NCBI RefSeq assembly: GCF_001988955.1
Contig: NZ_CP014263.1
Coordinates: 682,001 to 746,000, forward strand
DNA: 64,000 bases
Reading direction: 5' to 3'
Source of the DNA: Spirosoma montaniterrae
Lineage (GTDB): Bacteria > Bacteroidota > Bacteroidia > Cytophagales > Spirosomataceae
Part shown: positions 25,058 to 33,483 of the stretch, piece after piece
Layout of the letters: every line of letters starts with the position of its first letter
Position numbering within the stretch: the first letter of the stretch is position 1
The notes under the pieces: model-generated
Told to the model about the DNA's origin: nothing
Seen by the model: only the letters and a program-made list of their open reading frames with translations
The model's database searches: none
Position numbers and translations under genes: made by a program

Positions 25058-28000
25058 GTGCGTTCGCTTGTCGCCATATTGCTAAAAACACTGCTCTACC
25101 TGTCGCTCGTGCTGGTCGGGTTATTGTTCGGCGGTATACTGGCCCTACAGATACCGACAGTGCAAACGAAAGTAGTACAGGAAGTGGCCCGGCGCGTGTC
25201 TGAAAAGCTGCTGTTTCCGGTCGACATTCAACACGTTTCTATCAAGTGGTTCGATTCTTTAACACTCGAAGGCGTTCGAATCAAAGACCGGCAGGGGCGA
25301 CCCATGATTACTGTTGGGCGGCTCGATGCCGATTATAACCTACGCAACCTGATCGACTCGTCGGCGCATAACATTCATTTAGACGAAGTGGTGTTGTATC
25401 AGCCGCACGTTCTAATGATAAAAAATCCAGCCAACGGCGATACCAACCTCGACGACTTCATTGCCCGTATCGAAGAGCTAACGGCTGACCCCACCAAACC
25501 GAGTATCCCGAATCAAAATGTACCGTTTACGGTGGCGCGGGTGGTGCTGGCCGACGGTTCGTATACGCTTTCCGATCCGCGCGAACCGCTGATGCGTAAC
25601 GCAAACTGGTTCGACTATAACCACTTTACTCTTCAGCACCTCAACGCCGACGTCAGCAATCTGCTCGTATTGGGCGATACTATTGCGCTCGACATCAGAA
25701 ACTTAACGGGAGTCGACCGCGATTCCCGGCTACCAATCAAGCGCATTGATACCAAGTTTCTGTATTGCAATACCAAAATGGAGTTGCTGAAACTGAATGC
25801 GCGCATTGGCAATTCGGTTATTCGCAACGAACTGGTTTTTTACTACGACCGTCCTTCGGCTTTTAGTGATTTTAACAGCCGGGTGCTCATGAAAGCCCAT
25901 TTCCACGACAGCGAAGTAACGTCGAAAGACCTCGGTTATTTTTCGGATTACCTGCGTCAGCTAAACGAAACATGGCTGCTGAGTGGCACGTTTACCGGTA
26001 CTGTCAACGATTTTCGGCTGAGCCATACCGACCTGCGCTTTGGCCCGAATGGGCGCAGCCGACTGGCGGGCGATCTGGCCTGGAAGGGCTTGCCCGACAT
26101 CGACAAAACCACGGTCGATTTCAACTTCACGCCCTCGCTCGTGAACATGGCCGACATTCGGCAATATTATCCCGACTCGTCGTTTAATGGCGTAGTGCAG
26201 AAACTCGGTACGGTAGCTTTCAATGCAGCTTTTGCGGGTGCGTTCGATGATTTTAAAACGAAAGGCGCGTTTCGTACAGACATCGGCAATGTAACGGGCA
26301 ATCTGGTGCTGAAACTCGCTGACCGCCCTGGGCAAACGGCCTACACGGCCAATCTCCGAAGTGAAAACTTCAACCTCGGTCAGTTAATTAACGAATCTGA
26401 ACAGATTGGTGCCATAGACGGTGAGGGGCGGCTTACGGGGAGTGGCACCGACCTGGCGCACATTACGGCAGACGTCGATGCGCGGCTGGGCCGTTTTGGC
26501 TGGCAGGGCTACGACTATCGGAATGTAGTTCTGCGTGGTAATCTGCAAAAGGCGTTTTTCAATGGGCAAATGGAGGTCCGCGATCCAAATCTGGACTTCG
26601 CCCTCGATGGCGAATTTGACCTCAGCACCCCCCGCAATCGGTACGACCTGCGCGGCACTGTGCAGCACGCCAACCTGCGGGCGTTGGGCTTCCTGACCGA
26701 TTCGCTCGTGGTGCGGTCTGACGTTGACGTGCGGCTGGAAGGCACCAATCTCGATGATCTGGTAGGTAGTGCGGCTTTTCGGAACGCCGAGGTAAACCTG
26801 AATCGGCGGAGTCTGCGTGCCGATACACTCACGCTGGTGTCGTCTATCGAACGGCGCGGTATTGGCACCGATTCGGTAGTAATGCAGCGGTATTTCGACA
26901 TGGAGTCTGATTTTCTGACAGCCCGGTTGCAGGGCAGTTTTGAACTCCAGCGCACCATCGGCGATCTGACACAATTAGTTCGCGAATACCAGATGTACTT
27001 TGCGGGCGATGCTGTTGGCATGCGTACCTACTACGAGCAAAAACAACGATTGTCGGCCCAGAATAAAACGCCTTCAAGTCGATATGGTGTTGATTATCAA
27101 TTTATCACGAAGCAGATTCAGCCGTTGCTGGCGTTTCTGGGGCCATCGGTTTATGCAGCTCCCGGCACGCAGGTAGAAGGCCGCTTTACGGTTGATAACA
27201 CGTCGTTTCTAACGGCCACCGTGCAAACGGATTCGGTGGCGTTCGGGGCTATTGGTTTTGGGCCGAGCGAGCTTGATCTGACAACCTCGAAGTTTACACT
27301 TGGGCAAGACGTGCTGGCGTCGTTGGTGCTGACGTCGGAGTGGCAAACATTCAGTTCGTCGTTGCCGACGCGCCGGTTGCAGGCCGAGGGGTCGTGGAGT
27401 GTAGATCACATTACTTTCACCAGCAGTATCGAACAGGCCAACAGCCCCAATCGCGCCAAGCTGAACGGCGAACTGCGATTCAAAGGGGACGCCATCGACC
27501 TGACATTCCGCCAGTCGGACGTGCGTGTGCTGGATGGCGACTGGATACTTAATCCCGAAAGTCTTATTCGGAAGGTGGGCGACGAGTATACGCTTCGGAA
27601 CGTATCGTTGCTGAATCAGGATCAATTAGTGCGGGTGTCGGGCCGGATTTCAGCCGATTCGGCACAGCATCTCGACATCGGGGCGCAAAATTTCCGGCTG
27701 GCTTCGCTCAATCCACTGCTGAACACGACCCTCGGCGGAACCCTCAACGGCACAGCTTCTGTACGCGATTTATATCATACGCCCATTATTGAGAGTCAAC
27801 TGACGGTTAATGCATTATCGTATCAGAATACACTGCTGGGCGATGTGCGGGGCCGGGGCGAGTGGGACCAGCAGGGGCAGCAACTCAACCTCGACGCCAA
27901 TGTAAATCGCAACGGCAACGACGTGCTGACGCTGACGGGCAACTACACGCCTGAGCGCAGAACGAACCCGCTGGCACTGCGGGCAACCGTCAACGATGCT

Positions 28001-29740
28001 GAACTGGTAATCCTGGAATCGTTGACCGAGGGGCTTTTCACGAACCTCGGCGGTACGGCAAACGGGCAAATTGCCATTACGGGAACCCCCGCAGCACCTA
28101 TCCTGACTGGTTCATTGGCCGTGAAAAACGGGCGCGGGCGTTTCGAGTATCTTAAAGCAGATTTTACGTTCGACGATCAGGTATATTTTGGCGAAAATGA
28201 AATCATTACCCGGCGGCTTACTCTACGCGACCCGAACGGTAACACGGCCCAACTGCGCGGGGGCGTCTATCACGATAATTTCCGCTATTTCACGCTCGGT
28301 TTTGATGCCGACCTGAAAAATTTCCGAATTATGAATACGGGTGCCAAAGATAATAACCTATTCTATGGGCAGGCCGTTGTAACGGGTAAAGCCGAACTGT
28401 TCGGGCCAATCGATAACCTGACGATCAGGGCCAATGCTACCAGCAACAAAGGCACCCGCATTTACATTCCGCTCGATGGAGCCACCACAGTTGATTCAGA
28501 CGACCGGATTCGGTTTGTATCCAGCCTGTCGTCGGGTAAGCTCGTAAGCACGTCGGCCACGAAAACAAACGGAACGCCACCCGATGAAGCCGCTTCGGGC
28601 GAAATTGACCTGTCGCGGATTCAGATGGATTTCAATTTCAACATCACGCCCGACGCATACTGCGAAATTCAGTTGGACCGCCAAACGGGCGACATTATCA
28701 AAGCCTATGGGCAGGGCCGAATTGGTATGAAAGTCGATACCGAGGGCGACTTTACGATGACGGGGAACTACGAAATTCAGAAGGGTGAATACACCTTTAC
28801 GTTTCAGAATATCATCAACAAAAAGTTTCAGCTACGGCCCAACAGCCGCATTACCTGGACCGGCGACCCCTACGGTGCCCTGCTCGACGTAACGGCGGCC
28901 TATACACAGTACACCTCGCTGGCTCCGCTGCTGCCCCCAAATGGCTCGTCGGCCACGCCCCGCAACGATCAGACACGCCGGTATCCGGTCGATCTGCTTA
29001 TTAAAATGAATGGCGAACTTGGTTTGCCTACTATCACATATAATCTCGATATTAAAGAGTTTCCGGCCTCGCCCGATTTCCGGCAGGCCGTTATCAACTT
29101 CAAGGCACGTCTGCAAAGCAACGATCAGGAACTAACCCGGCAGGTAAGCAGCGTCTTGTTATTCAATCAATTACTGCCCGAAGGCATGAGCCTGTTCGAT
29201 CAGAATCAGGTAAACTCCGGTGTGGCAAACAGCGTGAGCGAGCTGCTCTCCAACCAGATCAGCCGACTGGCCTCGAACCTGAACGAGAACCTCGACGTGG
29301 GTGTGTCGTTTGGTGGATTTACGGGGATGGGTACGCAGCAAAACGAAAACCTGCTCAACAACCTGCAACTACGATTCTCGTACCGGCTGCTGAACGACCG
29401 CCTGCGTATCAGTCGCGACGGGGGCTTCACCTACGGCCAAAGCCAGTACAATGCCGCCAGTTTGCTCGGCGAGTGGACGCTCGAATACATCATTACGTCT
29501 GATGGGCGGTTGCGGGCTAAAATGTATAACCGCAATCAGCAGAGTGTGCTAACGCAGAACAGCATTAATAGCATCATCAGTACGGGCGGGGGTGTTAGTT
29601 TGCTCTATACCCGCTCGTTCAATCGCTTCTTTGGGGGCAAGCGCACCACCCCCGGCCTGGCACCAACCGAGCCACCCGCCGACGAACCGAAAGTTCCGGC
29701 CCCGGCCCCCGCTTCAGTAACAACGGTATCGAGCCGGTAG
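25058..29740 (+). CDS. TamB-domain translocation/assembly protein
   Basis: 1560 residues from a GTG at 25058; no in-frame ATG is closer, so the start is somewhat uncertain. One N-terminal membrane helix (about 5-30), then AsmA/TamB-like beta-rich repeats over more than 1300 residues (IKDRQGRPMITVGRLD, repeated GxLxG-type strands), and a C-terminal DUF490/TamB domain (PVDLLIKMNGELGLP, LLFNQLLPEG, SELLSNQISRLASNLNENLDVGVS). The last 35 residues are a Pro/Ala-rich tail. TamB-like proteins span the periplasm and carry lipids or help insert outer-membrane proteins. The length is usual for Bacteroidota members. Confidence 0.9.
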   Translation: MRSLVAILLKTLLYLSLVLVGLLFGGILALQIPTVQTKVVQEVARRVSEKLLFPVDIQHVSIKWFDSLTLEGVRIKDRQGRPMITVGRLDADYNLRNLIDSSAHNIHLDEVVLYQPHVLMIKNPANGDTNLDDFIARIEELTADPTKPSIPNQNVPFTVARVVLADGSYTLSDPREPLMRNANWFDYNHFTLQHLNADVSNLLVLGDTIALDIRNLTGVDRDSRLPIKRIDTKFLYCNTKMELLKLNARIGNSVIRNELVFYYDRPSAFSDFNSRVLMKAHFHDSEVTSKDLGYFSDYLRQLNETWLLSGTFTGTVNDFRLSHTDLRFGPNGRSRLAGDLAWKGLPDIDKTTVDFNFTPSLVNMADIRQYYPDSSFNGVVQKLGTVAFNAAFAGAFDDFKTKGAFRTDIGNVTGNLVLKLADRPGQTAYTANLRSENFNLGQLINESEQIGAIDGEGRLTGSGTDLAHITADVDARLGRFGWQGYDYRNVVLRGNLQKAFFNGQMEVRDPNLDFALDGEFDLSTPRNRYDLRGTVQHANLRALGFLTDSLVVRSDVDVRLEGTNLDDLVGSAAFRNAEVNLNRRSLRADTLTLVSSIERRGIGTDSVVMQRYFDMESDFLTARLQGSFELQRTIGDLTQLVREYQMYFAGDAVGMRTYYEQKQRLSAQNKTPSSRYGVDYQFITKQIQPLLAFLGPSVYAAPGTQVEGRFTVDNTSFLTATVQTDSVAFGAIGFGPSELDLTTSKFTLGQDVLASLVLTSEWQTFSSSLPTRRLQAEGSWSVDHITFTSSIEQANSPNRAKLNGELRFKGDAIDLTFRQSDVRVLDGDWILNPESLIRKVGDEYTLRNVSLLNQDQLVRVSGRISADSAQHLDIGAQNFRLASLNPLLNTTLGGTLNGTASVRDLYHTPIIESQLTVNALSYQNTLLGDVRGRGEWDQQGQQLNLDANVNRNGNDVLTLTGNYTPERRTNPLALRATVNDAELVILESLTEGLFTNLGGTANGQIAITGTPAAPILTGSLAVKNGRGRFEYLKADFTFDDQVYFGENEIITRRLTLRDPNGNTAQLRGGVYHDNFRYFTLGFDADLKNFRIMNTGAKDNNLFYGQAVVTGKAELFGPIDNLTIRANATSNKGTRIYIPLDGATTVDSDDRIRFVSSLSSGKLVSTSATKTNGTPPDEAASGEIDLSRIQMDFNFNITPDAYCEIQLDRQTGDIIKAYGQGRIGMKVDTEGDFTMTGNYEIQKGEYTFTFQNIINKKFQLRPNSRITWTGDPYGALLDVTAAYTQYTSLAPLLPPNGSSATPRNDQTRRYPVDLLIKMNGELGLPTITYNLDIKEFPASPDFRQAVINFKARLQSNDQELTRQVSSVLLFNQLLPEGMSLFDQNQVNSGVANSVSELLSNQISRLASNLNENLDVGVSFGGFTGMGTQQNENLLNNLQLRFSYRLLNDRLRISRDGGFTYGQSQYNAASLLGEWTLEYIITSDGRLRAKMYNRNQQSVLTQNSINSIISTGGGVSLLYTRSFNRFFGGKRTTPGLAPTEPPADEPKVPAPAPASVTTVSSR

Positions 29741-29830
29741 GTTTTACGCGAACCGGGCCGAAAAACAGCAAGGCGGGCGGGGTAAAACCCGGCGGGTCGT
29801 TCTTTTGCTGGTAACGAACCCTTTGCCATT

Positions 29831-30868
29831 ATGAAATTTACTCTTTATGGGCTGATTGCTCTGTTCATGCTGCCCGGCTATGTGTTCAGCCAACAGCGCA
29901 CCTTTACCAACCCCATCAAAAACTCCGGACCCGACCCGTGGGTGCTGCAACAGAACGGCTGGTATTATTACATGAACACAACCGGCACCAATCTGACGCT
30001 CTGGCGCACGCGCAACGTGGCCGACCTTGCCAACGCCGAGAAGAAAATTATTTTTACACCCCCACCTGGCAAACCGTACTCTAAAGAACTCTGGGCACCC
30101 GAAATTCACTTCGTTCGGGGCAAGTGGTATGTATACGTAGCCGCCGACTCGCTCAACAACCTGAGCCATCGAATCTGGGTACTCGAAAACCCTTCTGCCG
30201 ACCCGTTTCAGGGCGAATGGACCGTGAAAGGCAAATTAGCCGACCCCGGCGACCATTGGGCCATTGACCTAACGGTACTCGAACACAAAGGCAAACTCTA
30301 CGCGGCCTGGTCGGGCTGGGAGGGCGAAAAAAACGGACGGCAGGATATTTACTTGGCCCGACTCAAAAACCCGTGGACCATGCGCGGCAAACGCGTAAAA
30401 CTGTCGCAGCCCGATCTGCCCTGGGAGCGGCACGGAGCCACGCCGATTGAATGGCAGCAGAAAAACGGCGAACCCCCGTTGATTTTAGTGAACGAAGGCC
30501 CCGAATTTCTGCAAAACGGGAACCGGCTCTTTGTCGTGTATTCGGCCAATGCCTGCTGGCTCGATTACTGCCTCGGCCTGCTCACACACACGGGTGGCAG
30601 TTTGCTGAAGGCTAAGAACTGGACGAAATCGCCCCAGCCAGTGTTTGTGCAATCGTCGGAAAATAACGTCTGGGCACCCGGTCATGGCGGTTTTTTTGTG
30701 GATGGTAAAGGGCAGAACTGGATGATCTACCACGCTAACCCGTCAGAAACCGACGGTTGTGGCAACAAACGCGCTCCGCACATTCAGCCGTTTACGTGGC
30801 AGACCGATGGTTCGCCTAACTTTGGTAAGCCGATGCCCAAAACGCCAATGCCCGTGCCGGGTGAATAG
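29831..30868 (+). CDS. secreted glycoside hydrolase family 43 enzyme
   Basis: 345 residues with a signal peptide (about 1-20, ending YVFSQ). The five-bladed propeller of GH43 is suggested by NPIKNSGPDPWV with the base Asp35, ELWAPEIHF, DLTVLEHKGKLYAAWSGWEG, and an acidic pair in VNEGPEFL (Glu222 or Glu225 is the likely acid). Members remove arabinose or xylose from plant polysaccharides. With the aldose epimerase and the GH5-like enzyme downstream it forms a small same-strand sugar block, though no SusC/D pair is present. Confidence 0.9.
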   Translation: MKFTLYGLIALFMLPGYVFSQQRTFTNPIKNSGPDPWVLQQNGWYYYMNTTGTNLTLWRTRNVADLANAEKKIIFTPPPGKPYSKELWAPEIHFVRGKWYVYVAADSLNNLSHRIWVLENPSADPFQGEWTVKGKLADPGDHWAIDLTVLEHKGKLYAAWSGWEGEKNGRQDIYLARLKNPWTMRGKRVKLSQPDLPWERHGATPIEWQQKNGEPPLILVNEGPEFLQNGNRLFVVYSANACWLDYCLGLLTHTGGSLLKAKNWTKSPQPVFVQSSENNVWAPGHGGFFVDGKGQNWMIYHANPSETDGCGNKRAPHIQPFTWQTDGSPNFGKPMPKTPMPVPGE

Positions 30869-30963
30869 CGGAAACATTGATGATAAAGATTGACGGTTAG
30901 CCACCTGAACGGCATGATTGGGCTGGAAGAACTTGATAAACACCTATTTGACGAACTTAGTAA

Positions 30964-32178
30964 ATGAAACAATTTCTGATTCCGGCTGCGGTAGTAGCCT
31001 TGTTGCATCTGGCCGGTTGCCAGTCGTCTACCAAAACGAAAGAAGCCGACACGGAACTGGCGAATACACCCGCTGCCGGATCGCCCGACGCCGATACCGC
31101 CACCCAAACCACTATGATCGACTACAAACTACCAGACCCAAAAGCTTTTGGTGGGGAGAAAAACGGGAAAACCGTTACGCTGCATATCCTGAAGAATGAC
31201 AACCTGCACGTTGCCATTACCAATTTTGGTGCCCGCGTAGTGGGCTTGCTGGTGCCGGACAAAACCGGAAAACTCATCGACGTGGTGCCGGGCTTTGCCA
31301 CGCTGAAAGCCTACGAAGCGGCCAATGAATCCTTTTTCGGGCCAATTGTCGGACGGTTCGGCAATCGCATCGCCAAAGGCAGGTTCACCATCGATGGAAA
31401 AGCGTATCAGACCGAACTCAACAACAACGGCAACACGCTGCACGCTGGTCCGACAGGTTTCCATAATCAGGTCTGGGACGCTAAACAAATCGACGACAAA
31501 TCGCTGGAACTTACGTATGTCTCAAAAGATGGAGAGGGCGGCTTTCCCGGCACTGTGACAACCAAAGTGATATACACGCTTACGGATACTAAGGGTCTGC
31601 GCATCGACTACACCGCCACCACCGATAAGCCTACGCCCTACAACCCAACCAATCACGCTTTTTTCAACCTCAATGGCGAGGGCAGCGGCACGATTAATAA
31701 CCATGTGCTGATGATTGACGCGGACCGGTTTTCAGCAGTTGATAAAGGACTGATTCCGCAGGGCGAACCTATTTCAGTTGAAGGCACACCATTCGATTTT
31801 CGGACGCCAACAGCCATTGGAAAGCGGGTGAATGACAAGAATGAACAACTCACCTTCGGTGCAGGCTACGACCATAATTTTGTGCTCAATAAAAAGTCGG
31901 GCGGTTTGGCGAAGGGTGTCGAGATTACGGGCGATCAGTCGGGCATTCGGATGGAAGTGCTCACCACCGAACCGGCTATGCAGTTTTATGGGGGTAATTT
32001 CTTCAAAGGAGCCGATACGGGCAAGTATGGCAAGGCCATTGGCTACCGTGAAGCTTTCGCGCTCGAAGCCCAGCATTACCCCGATTCGCCCAATCACCCG
32101 ACCTATCCCAACACTATTCTACGACCGGGGCAGACCTATAAACAAACCACCGAGTATCGCTTTTCGGTGGCGAAGTAA
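30964..32178 (+). CDS. galM: aldose 1-epimerase, lipoprotein form
   Basis: 404 residues. A lipoprotein signal (LAGC, Cys19) and a Ser/Thr/Ala linker precede the epimerase domain, which starts near residue 60. The family motifs are GRFGNRIAKGRF, NNNGNTLHAGPTGFHNQVWD, NPTNHAFFNL with the catalytic His, and a late Glu in AFALEAQHYPDSPNHP. It converts alpha and beta anomers of free sugars; the lipid anchor puts it outside the cytoplasm next to the GH43 and GH5-like enzymes. Confidence 0.93.
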   Translation: MKQFLIPAAVVALLHLAGCQSSTKTKEADTELANTPAAGSPDADTATQTTMIDYKLPDPKAFGGEKNGKTVTLHILKNDNLHVAITNFGARVVGLLVPDKTGKLIDVVPGFATLKAYEAANESFFGPIVGRFGNRIAKGRFTIDGKAYQTELNNNGNTLHAGPTGFHNQVWDAKQIDDKSLELTYVSKDGEGGFPGTVTTKVIYTLTDTKGLRIDYTATTDKPTPYNPTNHAFFNLNGEGSGTINNHVLMIDADRFSAVDKGLIPQGEPISVEGTPFDFRTPTAIGKRVNDKNEQLTFGAGYDHNFVLNKKSGGLAKGVEITGDQSGIRMEVLTTEPAMQFYGGNFFKGADTGKYGKAIGYREAFALEAQHYPDSPNHPTYPNTILRPGQTYKQTTEYRFSVAK

Positions 32179-32227
32179 GGGGGTAATTTCAACGTGTTCT
32201 TTCTTTTCATCTAAACCCGATTTCATT

Positions 32228-33370
32228 ATGAAAAAACTGTCATTCTTAGTCTTTTTTCTGATTACTACCCTGTCGTTTGGACAGAACGCCCGCTGGTCGG
32301 CGCAAAAAGCCAACGCCTGGTATGCCAAAGAGCCGTTTTTGGTTGGCTCAAACTATGCCCCGGCCAACGCCATCAACGAACTGGAAATGTTTCAGGCCGA
32401 AACCTTCGATCCGCAAACGATTGATAAAGAACTGGCTTTGGCAAAAAGCATCGGCATGAATACCATGCGCGTGTTTCTGCATGATCTGCTTTGGCAACAG
32501 GATGCCGAAGGGTTTAAGAAGCGGTTAGATCAGTTTCTGGGTATTTGCGCCAAACACAATATCCGGCCTATGCTGGTGCTGTTCGATTCGTGCTGGGACC
32601 CTAATCCCAAACTGGGCAAACAGCGCGACCCAATGCCGGGCATTCACAACTCTGGCTGGCTGCAAAGCCCCGGTGCCGACGCCCTCAGCGACGTGTCGCA
32701 GTATCCGCGTCTGGAAGCGTATGTAAAAGGCGTGGTTGGCGCGTTTAAAAACGATAAACGCATTCTGGCGTGGGACATGTGGAACGAACCCGATAATACC
32801 AACGACAACAGTTATGGGCAGAACCACACCATCAAAACAGAAATGCCCAAAGACAGAAAAATAGCCATCGTAACGCGCCTGTTGCCCGACGTGTTTCGCT
32901 GGAGCCGCGAAGCCGGACCTACGCAACCGCTCACGTCGGGCGTCTGGATTTTTTGGGACGGCCACGACTGGAGCAATCCGGCCAAGTGGACGCCAATGGA
33001 AAAAGTGCAGTTCGAGCAGTCGGACATTATCACGTTCCACCAGTATTCCACTGCCGACGCGCTGGAAAAAATAATTCCGGTATTACAGAAGATGGGCCGC
33101 CCGGTAATTTGCACTGAATTTATGGCCCGTGGTGCCGACAGCAAATTCCAAACGCACCTGCCCATTGCCAAAAAAGCAAAAGTGGGTATGATGAACTGGG
33201 GTTTTGTAGCCGGAAAAACGCAAACCTACCTGCCGTGGGATAGCTGGCAGAAACCTTACGTGAACGGTCGGGAACCATCGGTATGGTTCCATGAAGTTTA
33301 CAAACCCGACCTCACACCCATCGACCCCGCCGAAACAGCCGCCATCAAACAGGCTACAGGAGTAAAGTAA
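32228..33370 (+). CDS. secreted GH5-like (cellulase-fold) glycoside hydrolase
   Basis: 380 residues from the ATG at 32228, where a signal peptide begins (MKKLSFLVFFLITTLSFGQN); the frame is open upstream but only through the epimerase gene. The TIM-barrel motifs of clan GH-A are present: FVGSNYAPANA-like start, NTMRVFLHDLLW, the acid/base Glu187 in DMWNEPDN and the nucleophile Glu297 in ICTEFMARG. Substrate is probably a beta-linked plant polymer. Third gene of the sugar block. Confidence 0.88.
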   Translation: MKKLSFLVFFLITTLSFGQNARWSAQKANAWYAKEPFLVGSNYAPANAINELEMFQAETFDPQTIDKELALAKSIGMNTMRVFLHDLLWQQDAEGFKKRLDQFLGICAKHNIRPMLVLFDSCWDPNPKLGKQRDPMPGIHNSGWLQSPGADALSDVSQYPRLEAYVKGVVGAFKNDKRILAWDMWNEPDNTNDNSYGQNHTIKTEMPKDRKIAIVTRLLPDVFRWSREAGPTQPLTSGVWIFWDGHDWSNPAKWTPMEKVQFEQSDIITFHQYSTADALEKIIPVLQKMGRPVICTEFMARGADSKFQTHLPIAKKAKVGMMNWGFVAGKTQTYLPWDSWQKPYVNGREPSVWFHEVYKPDLTPIDPAETAAIKQATGVK

Positions 33371-33394
33371 TACCCTATTGACGTGGCATTGTTG

Positions 33395-33448
33395 TATGGC
33401 TGGCGCGAGGGAGACGCAAAGGGTTGCGTCTCTACAGTGCCAGCCATA
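33395..33448. repeat. nested inverted repeat between convergent genes
   Basis: Outer arms TATGGCTGGC / GCCAGCCATA enclose inner arms GAGACGCAA / TTGCGTCTC. It lies between the stops of the GH5-like gene and the convergent PBP gene and can form a long hairpin on either strand, so it is a likely bidirectional terminator. Confidence 0.65.
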
Positions 33449-33483
33449 TGACACATCTCATCTAAAATGCTTTCTCCGAATCA